Positions 44,045 through 53,250 are shown, counted from the first letter of the stretch. The stretch is DNA of 64,000 nucleotides from Anaerovorax odorimutans (GCF_024459955.1 NZ_JANFXK010000002.1:248001-312000), one strand, 5' to 3'. Made by a program: numbers and translations. The notes: generated from the sequence alone by a model not told the origin.

Positions 44045-45034
44045 CTAGTACAAGCTCTGTACAATCTTATATTTTTTTGCGTATCCAATGGGGTTATAGC
44101 TGAGTTTAGCTTTTCTCAGGCCCTCGAGGCCCACATCGTCTTCCCGGTTAATCACACGGGCCTGCGGGAATTCGTGTTCCGCAAACTGCTGATTGATCGC
44201 CTGATAAAGTCCCGGGATTTGAGAGTTTGCTTTTTCCACACAGATAAACGCCATTTCCTCCAGATCATTGTAATTACCCATGGAGAAGGCTTCCATCCTG
44301 CCGTCTACATAAATGGCTCCCATGCGGATTTCCGGAACAATGGGATTATTCAGGACATCCCAGATTCCTTCTTTCTCCTTGTCAAGCCCTTCTTCCTCCG
44401 AATTCTGGGATATGTACCAGTTTTCAAGGAAAACCTTGATCTCCTCCGCGTCGTTTTCGCTGAGACTGCGGTATTCCCATCTTCCTTCATATTGTTTTTT
44501 AAATTTATTGACCAGATTTTTCTTTTTGTGGTACGCTCTGCCGGAAAGGGTTCTCAGTTTTTCGGCATCGTATAAATAGTCCTTCAGATCCTCCTGTTCG
44601 CTGATCTGATAATATGGATCGTCCCGAAGACCCAAATACTCCACCGCTTCCTCATCAGCCAGGAAAATCCTTACCGGACAGTTCAGCTCCTTGTTGAAAT
44701 AATTCCTCACCAGATGAAAATAGTAAGGAAGATCTTCCTCTCTGCAGGACGGCATCACCGTGTAGATTTCGCCATCCAGCTCCATCTTCCACAGAATGGC
44801 CTCTCCTTCGATCAGACAATATTCCAGCCGGTTGGATCTGCTCCACAGAAAGACGTCTAAAAAGCTACTGTCGCAAATTTTATTTGGCCGCAGTGAAAAA
44901 TACGGTTCCAGAGCTTTCTGGTCCGCCATCGTTAATTTCTGAAAATGCAATTCCGGTGCTTTTTTCGTACACACATCCAAATCCCGTTTTTTCTTGCCGT
45001 AACAAAGTTCCTTACTGCATAATGTGCAATTCAT
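44045..45034 (-). CDS. DUF2156 (phosphatidylglycerol lysyltransferase C-domain-like) protein
   Basis: 329 residues. Apart from a Cys-rich head (CTLCSKELCYGKKKRD), the protein is the two GNAT-like halves of DUF2156: LEPYFSLRPNKICDSSFLDVFLWS, then SGRAYHKKKNLVNKF, and ending VINREDDVGLEGLRKAKLSYNPIG. In MprF this domain moves aminoacyl groups to lipids; stand-alone versions are soluble and uncharacterised. No membrane part is present. ATG 45034 gives better spacing to GAGGAG than ATG 45037. The stop lies ten bases from the repeat array. Confidence 0.85.
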   Translation of the reverse strand: MNCTLCSKELCYGKKKRDLDVCTKKAPELHFQKLTMADQKALEPYFSLRPNKICDSSFLDVFLWSRSNRLEYCLIEGEAILWKMELDGEIYTVMPSCREEDLPYYFHLVRNYFNKELNCPVRIFLADEEAVEYLGLRDDPYYQISEQEDLKDYLYDAEKLRTLSGRAYHKKKNLVNKFKKQYEGRWEYRSLSENDAEEIKVFLENWYISQNSEEEGLDKEKEGIWDVLNNPIVPEIRMGAIYVDGRMEAFSMGNYNDLEEMAFICVEKANSQIPGLYQAINQQFAEHEFPQARVINREDDVGLEGLRKAKLSYNPIGYAKKYKIVQSLY

Positions 45035-45286
45035 CATCTACTCCTCTTCCTCCTTTTGTCTGCTTTCTCATTTATACCCCAAAGATCGGCAATTAATCTG
45101 AATTATCGTCCTCAAACAGAATATTTTACCAAGCTCTGAGAAAGCATCCTATATATTTTATACCTATCCGCCCTGCAAAGCAACACAAAAATGGAGCTGC
45201 GGGAAAGGCAGGGAGATTTAGCAGCGGAAAATTTGGCAAAGGAGAGCCTTGCGCGGCAGCAAGTACGGGAGCAGGCTTCCTGAAAT

Positions 45287-45333
45287 AAAAGTTACCCATA
45301 TTCCCCTGTTTTAAGAAGAATATGGGTAATTTT
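45287..45333. terminator. Hairpin repeat, terminator of the kinase gene
   Basis: Stem AAAAGTTACCCATATTC / GAATATGGGTAATTTT with a CCCTGTTTTAAGAA loop, 18 bases after the kinase stop on the minus strand and followed there by TTTTATTTC. Same family as 16254-16301, including the flank CAACGGTTC...ATTTTTT. The remainder of 45038-45286 has the DUF2156 promoter zone (AT-rich, 45090-45170) and no gene. Confidence 0.75.
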
Positions 45334-45350
45334 GCAACGGTTCTAGCGGT

Positions 45351-47366
45351 CTATTTTTTATTAGCTTCCTGTTCCGAATCAGCCTCTTCCTCGTCCTCCG
45401 GTTCCTGCGATTGCTCAGAACCCTGCTGCCCGGCGCCGTCTTCCGATGCAGGTTCGTTTTCCAGAGAAGGTTCATCAGGCTCCGAGTCTTCCAGTTCAGG
45501 GGTTTCCGCCCCTGTTTCGTCAGGTTCGGTAGTCTCTGGCTCCGGGTCTTCCGATTCGGATTCCTCCTGTTCCGGCTTTTCCGTTCCCGGCTCCTCAGGT
45601 TCTGATTCCCCAAGCTCCGTTCCCTCTGACTCGAAATTTTCCGGGGCCTCCTCCTCAGACTCAAGATTTTCCGGCTCCAGATCTTCCGGTGCGAATTCAT
45701 CATCCGCCGCTGGTTCCGGCTCCTGCGGCACCTCCATCGGGCCCATTTCCATAGGCATATCATCCGGCATCACAATCGGCTCATCGGCCGACGCCGCGGA
45801 AAGCATGACCTTCACTTTGAACAGATCTCCGTCTATGGCCAGTTCGATCCAGCCATCCATCAGTTTCATCAGATCTTTGGCTATAGCCAGGCCCAGCCCG
45901 CTGCCCTCTGTCGTTCTGGACTCGTCGCCCCGTTTGAACCGCTCCATCAGCTCCGAAGGGTCGATATTGAGCGATTGTCTGGAAATATTCTTCATCTCCA
46001 TAATCACCAGCTCACCACTTTCGGCCTTCTGTTTCCGAAAGTCAATGTACACTCTGGTATGGGGCTGGGAGTATTTGAGGGCATTGCTCAGCAAATTGGA
46101 GGTGACTCTCCACAAAAGCTGCCCGTCGGCTTTGACAAAGTAACGGTCGTGATCAGCATTGATGATAAAGTCCAGTTGGGATTCTTCCACTCGCTGGTTC
46201 AGCTCGCCCAGGCCCTGATTGACAAGGGACAGAAGGTCAACCCGGCTCATGCGCACCGGAATAGCGCCGCTGGAAGCCTTGGCAGCTTCGAAGAGATCTT
46301 CGGTCAGCTGGCGCAGCCGTTCAGTTTTCTGCTCCAAAACGTCCAGATATTCCGGCGCGTTTTCGCTGTCCAGCCCTTCTGTTTTGAGAAGGTCGATATA
46401 GGTCACCATGGAGGTCAGCGGCGTTTTCAAGTCATGGGAAACATTTGAAATCAGATCTGTTTTCATCCTCTGATTTTTCAGCTCGTTCTGCACGGCAATG
46501 CTGGTAGCCTTGGATATCTCGTTGATACCGGCGGCCAGCTGATCCAGCTCCCCTTCTCCTTCCACAGGAATCTTATAATCCAGATTTCCCTCGCTGACTT
46601 CTTTGATTCCCTTTTTGATCTCATCGTACTTGTTAACCCATCTTGGCGCAAAGACCAGAATCACGATCAGCATTACCGGCGCCAGGAATATCGTCGCCGA
46701 CAGCAGACAGATGAGAATAGCCACCAGGACCACCTTGCGCATCATGCTTCCTCCCATATAGATTTCCGTATAGATCTTATGGATCAGCCATCCGCACGCG
46801 GACCGCTCCAGGAATTCCCCGGCCTTGACCTTTTTCACGCAGGACAGTACAAGTCCCAGACCCAAAGCCGCGCAGCCTCCCCCAAGGAGCACGACCGTTA
46901 TGACATCGATTGAAATCTCAAACGCTGACGATGCGTAATTTCCGATACCATAGACGGACACGAACAGATTATCCACAACATTCACGACAATCGAGCCGCC
47001 GCCGAAAAGAATAATCGCCAGTGCCGCCAGCTGGATCTCTGCGAATACCCGGTCAAAACGATTGATGCCTATCTTCCCCTGCTCGTCTTTCGCCCCTACT
47101 GTCACCACCAGATAGATCAGTGACAGCAAGGCGATCACGCCCATCACAATGGCCAGAACAAGCCATATTTTCATCTGCGCCGCCAGAAAGTCAAACTCTA
47201 CGGGAAACTCGCCATTCCCCAGAAAATACAGATCCGCATAGCCCGAATAAGCGTTCAGCCTTGATGCTCCTATTATACCTACGACTGAAGCCAGAAAGCT
47301 GAGAAAGCATACTACAAACGCTGCGATAAAAGCCTTGTTTTTAGATTTTTTCGATTTTGTATCCAA
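45351..47366 (-). CDS. Membrane sensor histidine kinase with a long acidic tail
   Basis: 671 residues. Four or more membrane helices lie in residues 12-255 (one extracytoplasmic loop near 35-60), then HAMP (about 255-300), HisKA with His311 in NVSHDLKTPLTSM, and HATPase with GEGELDQ... and EGSGLGLAIAKDL. After about residue 520 the chain becomes a 150-residue Glu/Pro/Ser/Asp tail (for example EPEEPGTEKPEQEESESEDP) ending ANKK. The kinase core is normal; the tail is not part of the family. It overlaps the response regulator by 26 bases, so both are coupled. Signal unknown. Confidence 0.92.
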   Translation of the reverse strand: MDTKSKKSKNKAFIAAFVVCFLSFLASVVGIIGASRLNAYSGYADLYFLGNGEFPVEFDFLAAQMKIWLVLAIVMGVIALLSLIYLVVTVGAKDEQGKIGINRFDRVFAEIQLAALAIILFGGGSIVVNVVDNLFVSVYGIGNYASSAFEISIDVITVVLLGGGCAALGLGLVLSCVKKVKAGEFLERSACGWLIHKIYTEIYMGGSMMRKVVLVAILICLLSATIFLAPVMLIVILVFAPRWVNKYDEIKKGIKEVSEGNLDYKIPVEGEGELDQLAAGINEISKATSIAVQNELKNQRMKTDLISNVSHDLKTPLTSMVTYIDLLKTEGLDSENAPEYLDVLEQKTERLRQLTEDLFEAAKASSGAIPVRMSRVDLLSLVNQGLGELNQRVEESQLDFIINADHDRYFVKADGQLLWRVTSNLLSNALKYSQPHTRVYIDFRKQKAESGELVIMEMKNISRQSLNIDPSELMERFKRGDESRTTEGSGLGLAIAKDLMKLMDGWIELAIDGDLFKVKVMLSAASADEPIVMPDDMPMEMGPMEVPQEPEPAADDEFAPEDLEPENLESEEEAPENFESEGTELGESEPEEPGTEKPEQEESESEDPEPETTEPDETGAETPELEDSEPDEPSLENEPASEDGAGQQGSEQSQEPEDEEEADSEQEANKK

Positions 47367-48027
47367 TTCCCCACACCACCTTTAAATACTTTGGATTTTT
47401 AGGATTGATCTCTATTTTTTCTCTGATTCTCCGAATATGTACGGCTACGGTGTTCTCCGGGTTGTAGGCGGGCTCATTCCAAACCGCCTCATAGATCTGT
47501 TCCATCGAAAACACTCTGCCCGCATGTTCGGTCAAAAGCTTTAGGATACCATACTCGATAGGCGTAACCGCCACATTTTTTCCATCCAGCTCCACAGTCT
47601 TCTGTTCATCGTCGATGACCAGTCCCCCGGTTTTAAAGATCCCCGTCTTTTTTTCCAGACTGCCCAGATTCACATATCTTCTCAGCTGCGACTTCACCCT
47701 GGCGATCAGTTCCAGAGGATTGAACGGTTTTGTTATATAATCGTCGGCGCCGACGTTGAGTCCCGTAATCTTATCATAGTCCTCCGACTTGGCGGAAAGC
47801 ATAATAATAGGAATATTTTTTTCTTCCCGGATCTTCATAGTTGTTCTCATACCGTCCAGCTTAGGCATCATGATGTCCATCAGGATCAAATGGATTTCTT
47901 CTTTTTCTACGACCTTCAGGGCTTCCATTCCATCGTACGCCTTGAATACATCGTACCCCTCGTTTCTCAAATAGATCTCAATGGCATTCACAATTTCCTT
48001 ATCATCATCACAAACTAAGATATTCAT
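47341..48027 (-). CDS. OmpR-family response regulator
   Basis: 228 residues. Receiver with Asp51 in LILMDIMMPKLDG, acidic pocket D7-D9 and Lys in TKPFNPLELIARV. The C-terminal winged helix (about 135-226) ends AVHIRRIREKIEINPKNPKYLKVVWGIGYKI. AAAGGAG lies six bases before ATG 48027. It forms a pair with the overlapping kinase. About 65 bases upstream lies the left copy of the 28-bp repeat, which on the minus strand includes TAAGAA-N5-TAAGAA, an OmpR-type direct-repeat box, so autoregulation is possible. Confidence 0.95.
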   Translation of the reverse strand: MNILVCDDDKEIVNAIEIYLRNEGYDVFKAYDGMEALKVVEKEEIHLILMDIMMPKLDGMRTTMKIREEKNIPIIMLSAKSEDYDKITGLNVGADDYITKPFNPLELIARVKSQLRRYVNLGSLEKKTGIFKTGGLVIDDEQKTVELDGKNVAVTPIEYGILKLLTEHAGRVFSMEQIYEAVWNEPAYNPENTVAVHIRRIREKIEINPKNPKYLKVVWGIGYKIEKI

Positions 48028-48091
48028 GGTTGCTCCTTTCAGCTTATGTCTTTATGATACGGGGCATTTCTTAATAAACAGCTTCCCCTTT

Positions 48092-48119
48092 TCTTACAAC
48101 TTTCTTAACTCCTTCTTGC
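48092..48119 (+). repeat. Left 28-bp direct repeat bounding the catabolic island
   Basis: 28 bases starting TCTTACAACTTTC and ending CTCCTTCTTGC, identical to 57566-57593. Flanks outside the 28 bases do not match. On the minus strand it lies in the leader of the response regulator gene. Confidence 0.9.
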
Positions 48120-48204
48120 CTAATGCTCTTAGTTTACCTCTTTTGCCTTCTCACAGCAAGCTCCGGAGAGTTATATCCTTTTCATATTCAATGCCCAGGC
48201 AAAC

Positions 48205-48239
48205 AAAAAGACCCTACTCATCAATAAGTAAGGTCTTTT
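48205..48239 (-). terminator. Terminator of the BKACE operon
   Basis: Minus-strand hairpin AAAAGACCTTACTTA / GAGTAGGGTCTTTTTG, 10 bases after the cyclase stop. It ends the operon that starts at the 53235 promoter. Confidence 0.85.
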
Positions 48240-48248
48240 GCGCTTCAA

Positions 48249-49196
48249 TTAACGTTTTGGTAAAACGCCACAATAATAATACGTTCTATCCGGCACATCA
48301 TTAATATCATCTTCATCAATTTCTGCTACGCATCTAGCCATTGAACCGTCACCCATATACCATCTGATTGGGAAACAGTAGAATCGGAATCTTTTTCCCG
48401 AAACCTTATCCAGATCTCCCCCTAAATTTTCCACACCTACTATACCATGTCCCAAAAGTTGTTTATGACATGGTTCCCATGTTCCCCATTGTCCAATTGC
48501 TTCTAAATCGCCAAATTTTTCATCATAAGCCTTTTGACCATGGATTTTAATGTACAGTTCTTTGTCAAATTCCGCATAAGCTTCCTCCCCAAACTGTTCA
48601 ATATATTCTTCTGTGATGGGCCTTCCGGATGCCCCTAATAAGTTCATCCTGGTCATTCCGTTGTTTCCCATAGCGGTATGTAACGGGTGATCTAATGCTT
48701 GCATATCCATGGCTACACACTTTACCTTGTGTTTTACAAACCATTTTCCTGCCTCAACTCCCGTACCGCATGAATAATGATAATAGTCTTTTGAATCATC
48801 AAACTGCCGGTGCATACCCGTGTTCAGGCAAACCACCATGCCTTCCAATTCTTCCGGCTTAATGTCCGCACGCCTACATGCATCTTCCAAATGCACATCT
48901 GTTATGAGTCCCCACTTCTCAATATTAATTTCAAGACAAACGGCATCTCCCGTATATGCGTCTACCGGCATTTCATGCGTATAGCGGGCTCGCTTCCCAT
49001 CAAACTCTTTCTCCATCACGTGCCTTGGCGCGTCGCAGTGAGTACCAGTATGCATCGTGCATCCAATGTACTGAGTTAAGACACCGCCTTTAGCCATACT
49101 ATGCTTGCTGTCAATAAGCGGCTTGTCAAAATATGGCCACCGAGGGGTTTCCGCACTAAATGGATGTGTCAAATCCAAAAAAACTTTTTTACTCAT
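48249..49196 (-). CDS. Cyclase-family amidohydrolase (kynurenine formamidase-like)
   Basis: 315 residues of the cyclase superfamily (PF04199). The metal motif HTGTHCDAP (49-57, HxGTHxDxP) is intact, and the N-terminal DLTHPFS matches the family. Members hydrolyse formamides, lactones or cyclic amides in the cytoplasm. It is about 100 residues longer than bacterial KynB, with an extension rich in aromatic residues after residue 200. Last gene of the island operon; it may open a cyclic precursor or product (inference). GGAGGT precedes ATG 49196. Confidence 0.85.
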   Translation of the reverse strand: MSKKVFLDLTHPFSAETPRWPYFDKPLIDSKHSMAKGGVLTQYIGCTMHTGTHCDAPRHVMEKEFDGKRARYTHEMPVDAYTGDAVCLEINIEKWGLITDVHLEDACRRADIKPEELEGMVVCLNTGMHRQFDDSKDYYHYSCGTGVEAGKWFVKHKVKCVAMDMQALDHPLHTAMGNNGMTRMNLLGASGRPITEEYIEQFGEEAYAEFDKELYIKIHGQKAYDEKFGDLEAIGQWGTWEPCHKQLLGHGIVGVENLGGDLDKVSGKRFRFYCFPIRWYMGDGSMARCVAEIDEDDINDVPDRTYYYCGVLPKR

Positions 49197-49220
49197 TCTT
49201 CTTTACCTCCATAATTTTAA

Positions 49221-50006
49221 TTAATTTGCCCAGTATCCGCCTTCCACTGCCACATTCGCGCCGGTCATAAAATCACTTGCAGCGGACGCTAAAAATATAC
49301 ATGGGCCCACAAAGTCTTCCGGTTCACCCAGTCGGCCAACCGGCAGCCGTTTAAGAAAATCTTTGTAGACCTGGCTATCCGGGTCAAACATCCATTCTGT
49401 CAGCTCGGACCGGAAGACAGTTGGATTAATTGTATTAACATTGATATGATACTTTGCGGACCATTCGCAGGCTAACGATTGCGCCATCAAGTCAATGCCG
49501 CCTTTAGCCGTACAGTAGCCCGTATAGCCCGCCATGCCCATTTTGGATCTGGCCGATGATACTAATATAACCTTCCCTCCTCTTCCCTGCCTGATCATCT
49601 CAGCTCCAGCATATTTACAGAACAGCCAAGTTGCCTGAACATCAGAATTCATTATTTTCTGCCATTCTTCCAGGTCTTGTTCAATAATAGGCTGTGGGTT
49701 ATTGTATCCTGCCGCCGTGAGTAGGACATTTACCTCTCCGAATGTTTCGACCGTGTCTTTAACAACTCGTTTGACATCCTCTTCAACAGCAGGATTCCCT
49801 ACGGAATAAACACATTCGATATTTTCTTTTTTTAAAGCGTCGCAAAGGCTCTTTAGTTTTTCCTCATTTCTTCCGGTTACCATTATTTTCATACCGGCCA
49901 GGCCATATCCAAAGCTTACAGCGCTTCCCAACGCACCTGTCGCCCCCGTAATAATTGCTACTTTTCCTTTGACGTCAAATAAATCACAAACAAATTTTTT
50001 ATCCAT
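49221..50006 (-). CDS. Short-chain dehydrogenase/reductase
   Basis: 261 residues of classical SDR type. Cofactor motif TGATGALG (20-27), NAG-like segment AAGYNNP, catalytic Ser in LVSSARS and YCTAK (Tyr-x3-Lys) at about 160. The Arg after the second strand (TGRNEEKL) suggests NADP(H) preference. It oxidises a hydroxyl or reduces a ketone of the pathway intermediate. ATG 50006 is preferred over GTG 50009. Spacing to neighbours is 20-25 bases, so it belongs to the operon. Confidence 0.92.
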   Translation of the reverse strand: MDKKFVCDLFDVKGKVAIITGATGALGSAVSFGYGLAGMKIMVTGRNEEKLKSLCDALKKENIECVYSVGNPAVEEDVKRVVKDTVETFGEVNVLLTAAGYNNPQPIIEQDLEEWQKIMNSDVQATWLFCKYAGAEMIRQGRGGKVILVSSARSKMGMAGYTGYCTAKGGIDLMAQSLACEWSAKYHINVNTINPTVFRSELTEWMFDPDSQVYKDFLKRLPVGRLGEPEDFVGPCIFLASAASDFMTGANVAVEGGYWAN

Positions 50007-50026
50007 CACCTTTTTCCCTTTCCTTA

Positions 50027-50680
50027 TTACGTATCCATCTTTCTCAAATTTTTGCTTACTATAATTTTACATCCAGTTGCTTTTTGAATATCATCAATGG
50101 AATAATCCGTATTGATTTCCGTCAGTACGATTTGCTCATTTTGAATTTCCATTACCCCCATTTCGGTTATTATTTTGTCAATAACATGAACGGCCGTGTA
50201 TGGCAATGTACAGCGGTCAAGTATCTTGGGCTTTCCCTTTTGCGTATGAAGCATCGCTATGATCACTTTTTTTGCACCCACGACCAAATCCATTGCTCCA
50301 CCCATGCCGGGAACTAATTTTCCGGGAATAATCCAATTGGACAGGTTTCCGTACCTGTCCACCTCTAACGCGCCTAAAACCGTAACGTCGACATGACTCC
50401 CGCGTATGAGCCCAAATGAGGTTGCGCTGTCAAGAAATGCCGCATTTTCATTTACAGTAACGTGTTGTGCTCCGGCATTTATGATATCTTTATTTTCATA
50501 CCCCCTTTCTGGTTCTGGTCCCATACCCATAATTCCATTTTCTGACTGCAAGATAATATCTACACCCTCGGGAATATAGTTGGCTACCATTGTCGGCAGC
50601 CCGATCCCCAAATTGACCACATCTCCATCATTAAACTCCAACGCAACCCTTTTGGCGATTCTCTCCTTTACATCGACCAT
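50027..50680 (-). CDS. 3-oxoacid CoA-transferase, subunit B
   Basis: 217 residues of the family I CoA-transferase beta subunit (AtoA/ScoB type). The catalytic glutamate is Glu47 in QSENGIMG, and GxGMGGAMDLV is present at about 130. It forms the covalent CoA-thioester intermediate and works with subunit A, with which it overlaps by 13 bases. In this cluster it probably moves CoA between acetoacetate/acetate and a pathway acid. Confidence 0.95.
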   Translation of the reverse strand: MVDVKERIAKRVALEFNDGDVVNLGIGLPTMVANYIPEGVDIILQSENGIMGMGPEPERGYENKDIINAGAQHVTVNENAAFLDSATSFGLIRGSHVDVTVLGALEVDRYGNLSNWIIPGKLVPGMGGAMDLVVGAKKVIIAMLHTQKGKPKILDRCTLPYTAVHVIDKIITEMGVMEIQNEQIVLTEINTDYSIDDIQKATGCKIIVSKNLRKMDT

Positions 50681-51348
50681 ACTTTTTCACCTCCCACAAT
50701 GGTATCAACAAATACGCCAGAGGTTACGATATGATTGGGCTCTAGCGTGCCTGTCTTTACAATTTCACAGGCTCCGGCTATAACATGTTTGGCCGCCATA
50801 GCCATCAGCGGGTTAAAATTTCTAGTAGTTCCATTATAGAGTATATTTCCAAACTCATCAGCAACAGACCCTCGAATCAGTGAAAAATCAGCAAAGAGCG
50901 GTTCCTCCAAAAGATATTCCTTTCCATTCATCATAATCACCTTTTTTCCTTCCGCAACGATCGTCCCTACTCCCGTTGGTGTCAAGAATCCGCCCAAGCC
51001 ACATCCAGCGGCCCGTATCTTTTCTGCCAAAGTGCCCTGCGGAACTAAAATACACTTCAGCTGCTCGCTTTCATTATTGGTGTTCATTCGCTCTGCGACT
51101 TCAGGGTTAAGGCCGACATGGGAAGCGATCAGTGTCTTGATCTGTCCATTTGTTAATAGCTTTCCGACGCCTCTACCTGGCATTCCCGCATCATTGCTTA
51201 TGATTGTTAAATTTCTGACGTTTTTTTCTACGAGCGCATCAATCAGAACCTCCGGACTGCCGCACGACATAAATCCTCCAATCATGACAGTTGCGCCATC
51301 GTTAATATCTGCTACCGCTTCGAAGGCGTTTTTTATCTTGCTTTTCAT
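50668..51348 (-). CDS. 3-oxoacid CoA-transferase, subunit A
   Basis: 226 residues, AtoD/ScoA type, with the CoA-binding signature MIGGFMSCGSPE (22-33) and the later GGFLTPTGVGT. Full length. It precedes and overlaps subunit B. GGAGA lies nine bases before ATG 51348. The exact acceptor acid cannot be read from the sequence. Confidence 0.95.
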   Translation of the reverse strand: MKSKIKNAFEAVADINDGATVMIGGFMSCGSPEVLIDALVEKNVRNLTIISNDAGMPGRGVGKLLTNGQIKTLIASHVGLNPEVAERMNTNNESEQLKCILVPQGTLAEKIRAAGCGLGGFLTPTGVGTIVAEGKKVIMMNGKEYLLEEPLFADFSLIRGSVADEFGNILYNGTTRNFNPLMAMAAKHVIAGACEIVKTGTLEPNHIVTSGVFVDTIVGGEKVWSM

Positions 51349-51365
51349 TCGATTATCTCCTTCAT

Positions 51366-52313
51366 TTAATCTATATAATTTTGTGAAGCTTTTAGCTGAA
51401 TGATAAGTTTATTGTTAAATTTCTTTTTTTGAGCTTCCAATTCCTTATCTGAATAGGTAAAGAAACCCTCCCCTGTCTTTATACCTAATTTTCCTTTTTT
51501 TACTAGCTCTTTAAGAATTGGGTTTGCTTCCTGGCGGTTATCCATAACAGATAAAAGGTTATCCCCTACCGTTGTCCAGATATCCAGTCCTCCCATATCC
51601 GCAACCTCAAGCTGGCCTGTAGTCGCATATCGAAATGCCGGCCCAAATTTTAAAGCTCGATCTATATCCTCAGGGGAGGCGATGCCTTGTTCAATTAAAG
51701 AAAAAACTTCTCTGGCCACGCCTTGCTGAATCCGGTTTGCTACTAGTCCCGGGACATCCTTTTTTACCTTTACAATTTGTTTCTTGATCTTATTATATAG
51801 TCGCTCAACTTCGTTATAAACAGATTCTTGTAAGTTTCCAAAACTCGACAATTCTACAAGAGGCATGATATGGGCCGGACTGTACCAATGACAAATCATT
51901 GTTCTCTTTTTTCTCTCCGGAGACACATATAAAAGCATTTTATTTAATGGCAGACTTGACGTATTTGATGCTAATATGGTCTCAGGTTTGCAGAGGTGGT
52001 CAAGGTCTTGAAATAGTCTTTGTTTTAAGTCCAGCACTTCCGGCGTCGCTTCTATAACATAATCCACGTCATCAACAGCATCACTAAGCTCGTTAAAAAG
52101 ATTGATTCGCCTTAATATGTTCTCGATGTCTTCTGTTTTAATTAAATTTTGTATGGCCAGATGTTCAAGTTCTGTTTTAATTGTATCTTTAACGCAATTT
52201 CGCATAGACTCGCTTGGCTCATATAGATTCACCGGATATTCTCCAATGGCAAAAGCCTCAGCTATGCCGTGCCCCATCGTTCCGGCACCTAGAACTGCAA
52301 TTTTTTTAATCAT
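51366..52313 (-). CDS. 3-hydroxyacyl-CoA dehydrogenase-like enzyme
   Basis: 315 residues. N-terminal NAD fold with GAGTMG (9-14); SNTSSLP and HWYSPAHIMPLVE carry the catalytic region (His of HWY in place of HFF/HPF). The C-terminal helical domain starts KDVPGLVANRIQQGVAREVF. Related to 3-hydroxybutyryl-CoA dehydrogenase but also to enzymes acting on free 3-hydroxy acids (L-gulonate or carnitine dehydrogenase). Next to a BKACE gene it most likely makes the 3-keto acid that BKACE cleaves (inference). Start 52313 has AGGAG nine bases upstream; ATG 52319 is too close to it. Confidence 0.88.
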   Translation of the reverse strand: MIKKIAVLGAGTMGHGIAEAFAIGEYPVNLYEPSESMRNCVKDTIKTELEHLAIQNLIKTEDIENILRRINLFNELSDAVDDVDYVIEATPEVLDLKQRLFQDLDHLCKPETILASNTSSLPLNKMLLYVSPERKKRTMICHWYSPAHIMPLVELSSFGNLQESVYNEVERLYNKIKKQIVKVKKDVPGLVANRIQQGVAREVFSLIEQGIASPEDIDRALKFGPAFRYATTGQLEVADMGGLDIWTTVGDNLLSVMDNRQEANPILKELVKKGKLGIKTGEGFFTYSDKELEAQKKKFNNKLIIQLKASQNYID

Positions 52314-52325
52314 TTTCATTTACTC

Positions 52326-53147
52326 CTAAACCCCCAATATTGTTCTGGCATCATCCGGACTGGCAACCTTATTCCCCGCAATTTCAATTATTCTTGCCGC
52401 CCTTTCTACAAACTGAGCATTTGAATCCGCCAATTCTCCAGGGCCGAAAAAAACATTATCTTCCATGCCTACACGTAAATGTCCGCCTAACGCGATTGTA
52501 GCCAACATGATTGGGACATGCCCCTTTCCAATACCCAGCGCCGCCCACGTAGAGTCTCTGGGAATCAGCCTTTTTAAATGGACTAAATTTTCAATAGTTG
52601 CAGCCATACCTCCCGCTGCGCCTAAAACAAATTGATAATGTAAAGGGGCTTTCAGCACTCCCTTTTTCAAATAATAGGTAGAATTATAAATCATGCCCGC
52701 ATCAAAAATTTCAATCTCCGGTTTTGTTCCACACTCAGCCATAAGCAGTCCCAGTTTTTCTAAAAACTGAGGGTGATTGATAAATAGGCTGCTGTTCATC
52801 CAGTTCATTGATCCACAATCGAATGAGGCAAGTTCAGGCTTAATGCTTTTTATATGTGCCATTCTCGTTTCATCTGTAGCGTTAAGATCCCCACTGGTAG
52901 TACAATTAATCACAATATCGCATTTGGCTTTAATCAAACTAACCGTTTCCTGAAATCGCTGCTCATCCATAGTCCCTTTGCCTTGATCATCTCTCATATG
53001 AAGATGGCAAATCGCTGCTCCAGCCTGATAACAGGCATAAACATCATCTGCGATTTCTTTTGGCGTGAGGGGCAGGTTTGGGTTGTCTTTTTTTGATGGC
53101 CAGGCCCCGGTGGGCGCAACTGTTATGATTGTCTTCTTCTTACTCAT
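52326..53147 (-). CDS. BKACE, beta-keto acid cleavage enzyme (DUF849)
   Basis: 273 residues of the family of 3-keto-5-aminohexanoate cleavage enzyme (Kce). It condenses a 3-keto acid with acetyl-CoA and splits it to acetoacetate and a new acyl-CoA. Zn ligands His48 and His50 (CHLHMRD) and a late Glu in RVGMEDNVFF are visible. The substrate pocket decides the keto acid and cannot be assigned here; no lysine-pathway genes (kamA, kdd, kal) are nearby, so classic lysine fermentation is unlikely. First gene of the operon, 87 bases after a -24/-12 promoter. Confidence 0.93.
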   Translation of the reverse strand: MSKKKTIITVAPTGAWPSKKDNPNLPLTPKEIADDVYACYQAGAAICHLHMRDDQGKGTMDEQRFQETVSLIKAKCDIVINCTTSGDLNATDETRMAHIKSIKPELASFDCGSMNWMNSSLFINHPQFLEKLGLLMAECGTKPEIEIFDAGMIYNSTYYLKKGVLKAPLHYQFVLGAAGGMAATIENLVHLKRLIPRDSTWAALGIGKGHVPIMLATIALGGHLRVGMEDNVFFGPGELADSNAQFVERAARIIEIAGNKVASPDDARTILGV

Positions 53148-53234
53148 CTCTTACTATCCTCCATTTTATAGCTTTTATCTTTCAATATCATTTGGGATCA
53201 TAAAGGCTCAATTTGCTTTACGCTTTACTATAAA

Positions 53235-53250
53235 TGCAAAAACAATGCCA
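53235..53250 (-). promoter_or_regulatory. Sigma-54 promoter of the BKACE operon
   Basis: Minus strand TGGCATTGTTTTTGCA: TGGCA, six bases, TTGCA, the exact RpoN -24/-12 spacing. It reads into BKACE. The palindrome at 53380-53406 lies about 130 bases upstream, a normal enhancer distance. Confidence 0.85.

Noticed and set aside
48249-53147. Lysine fermentation cluster
   Set aside because: BKACE and CoA transferase occur there, but the aminomutases, kdd and kal are absent and a cyclase, SDR and GPH symporter are present.
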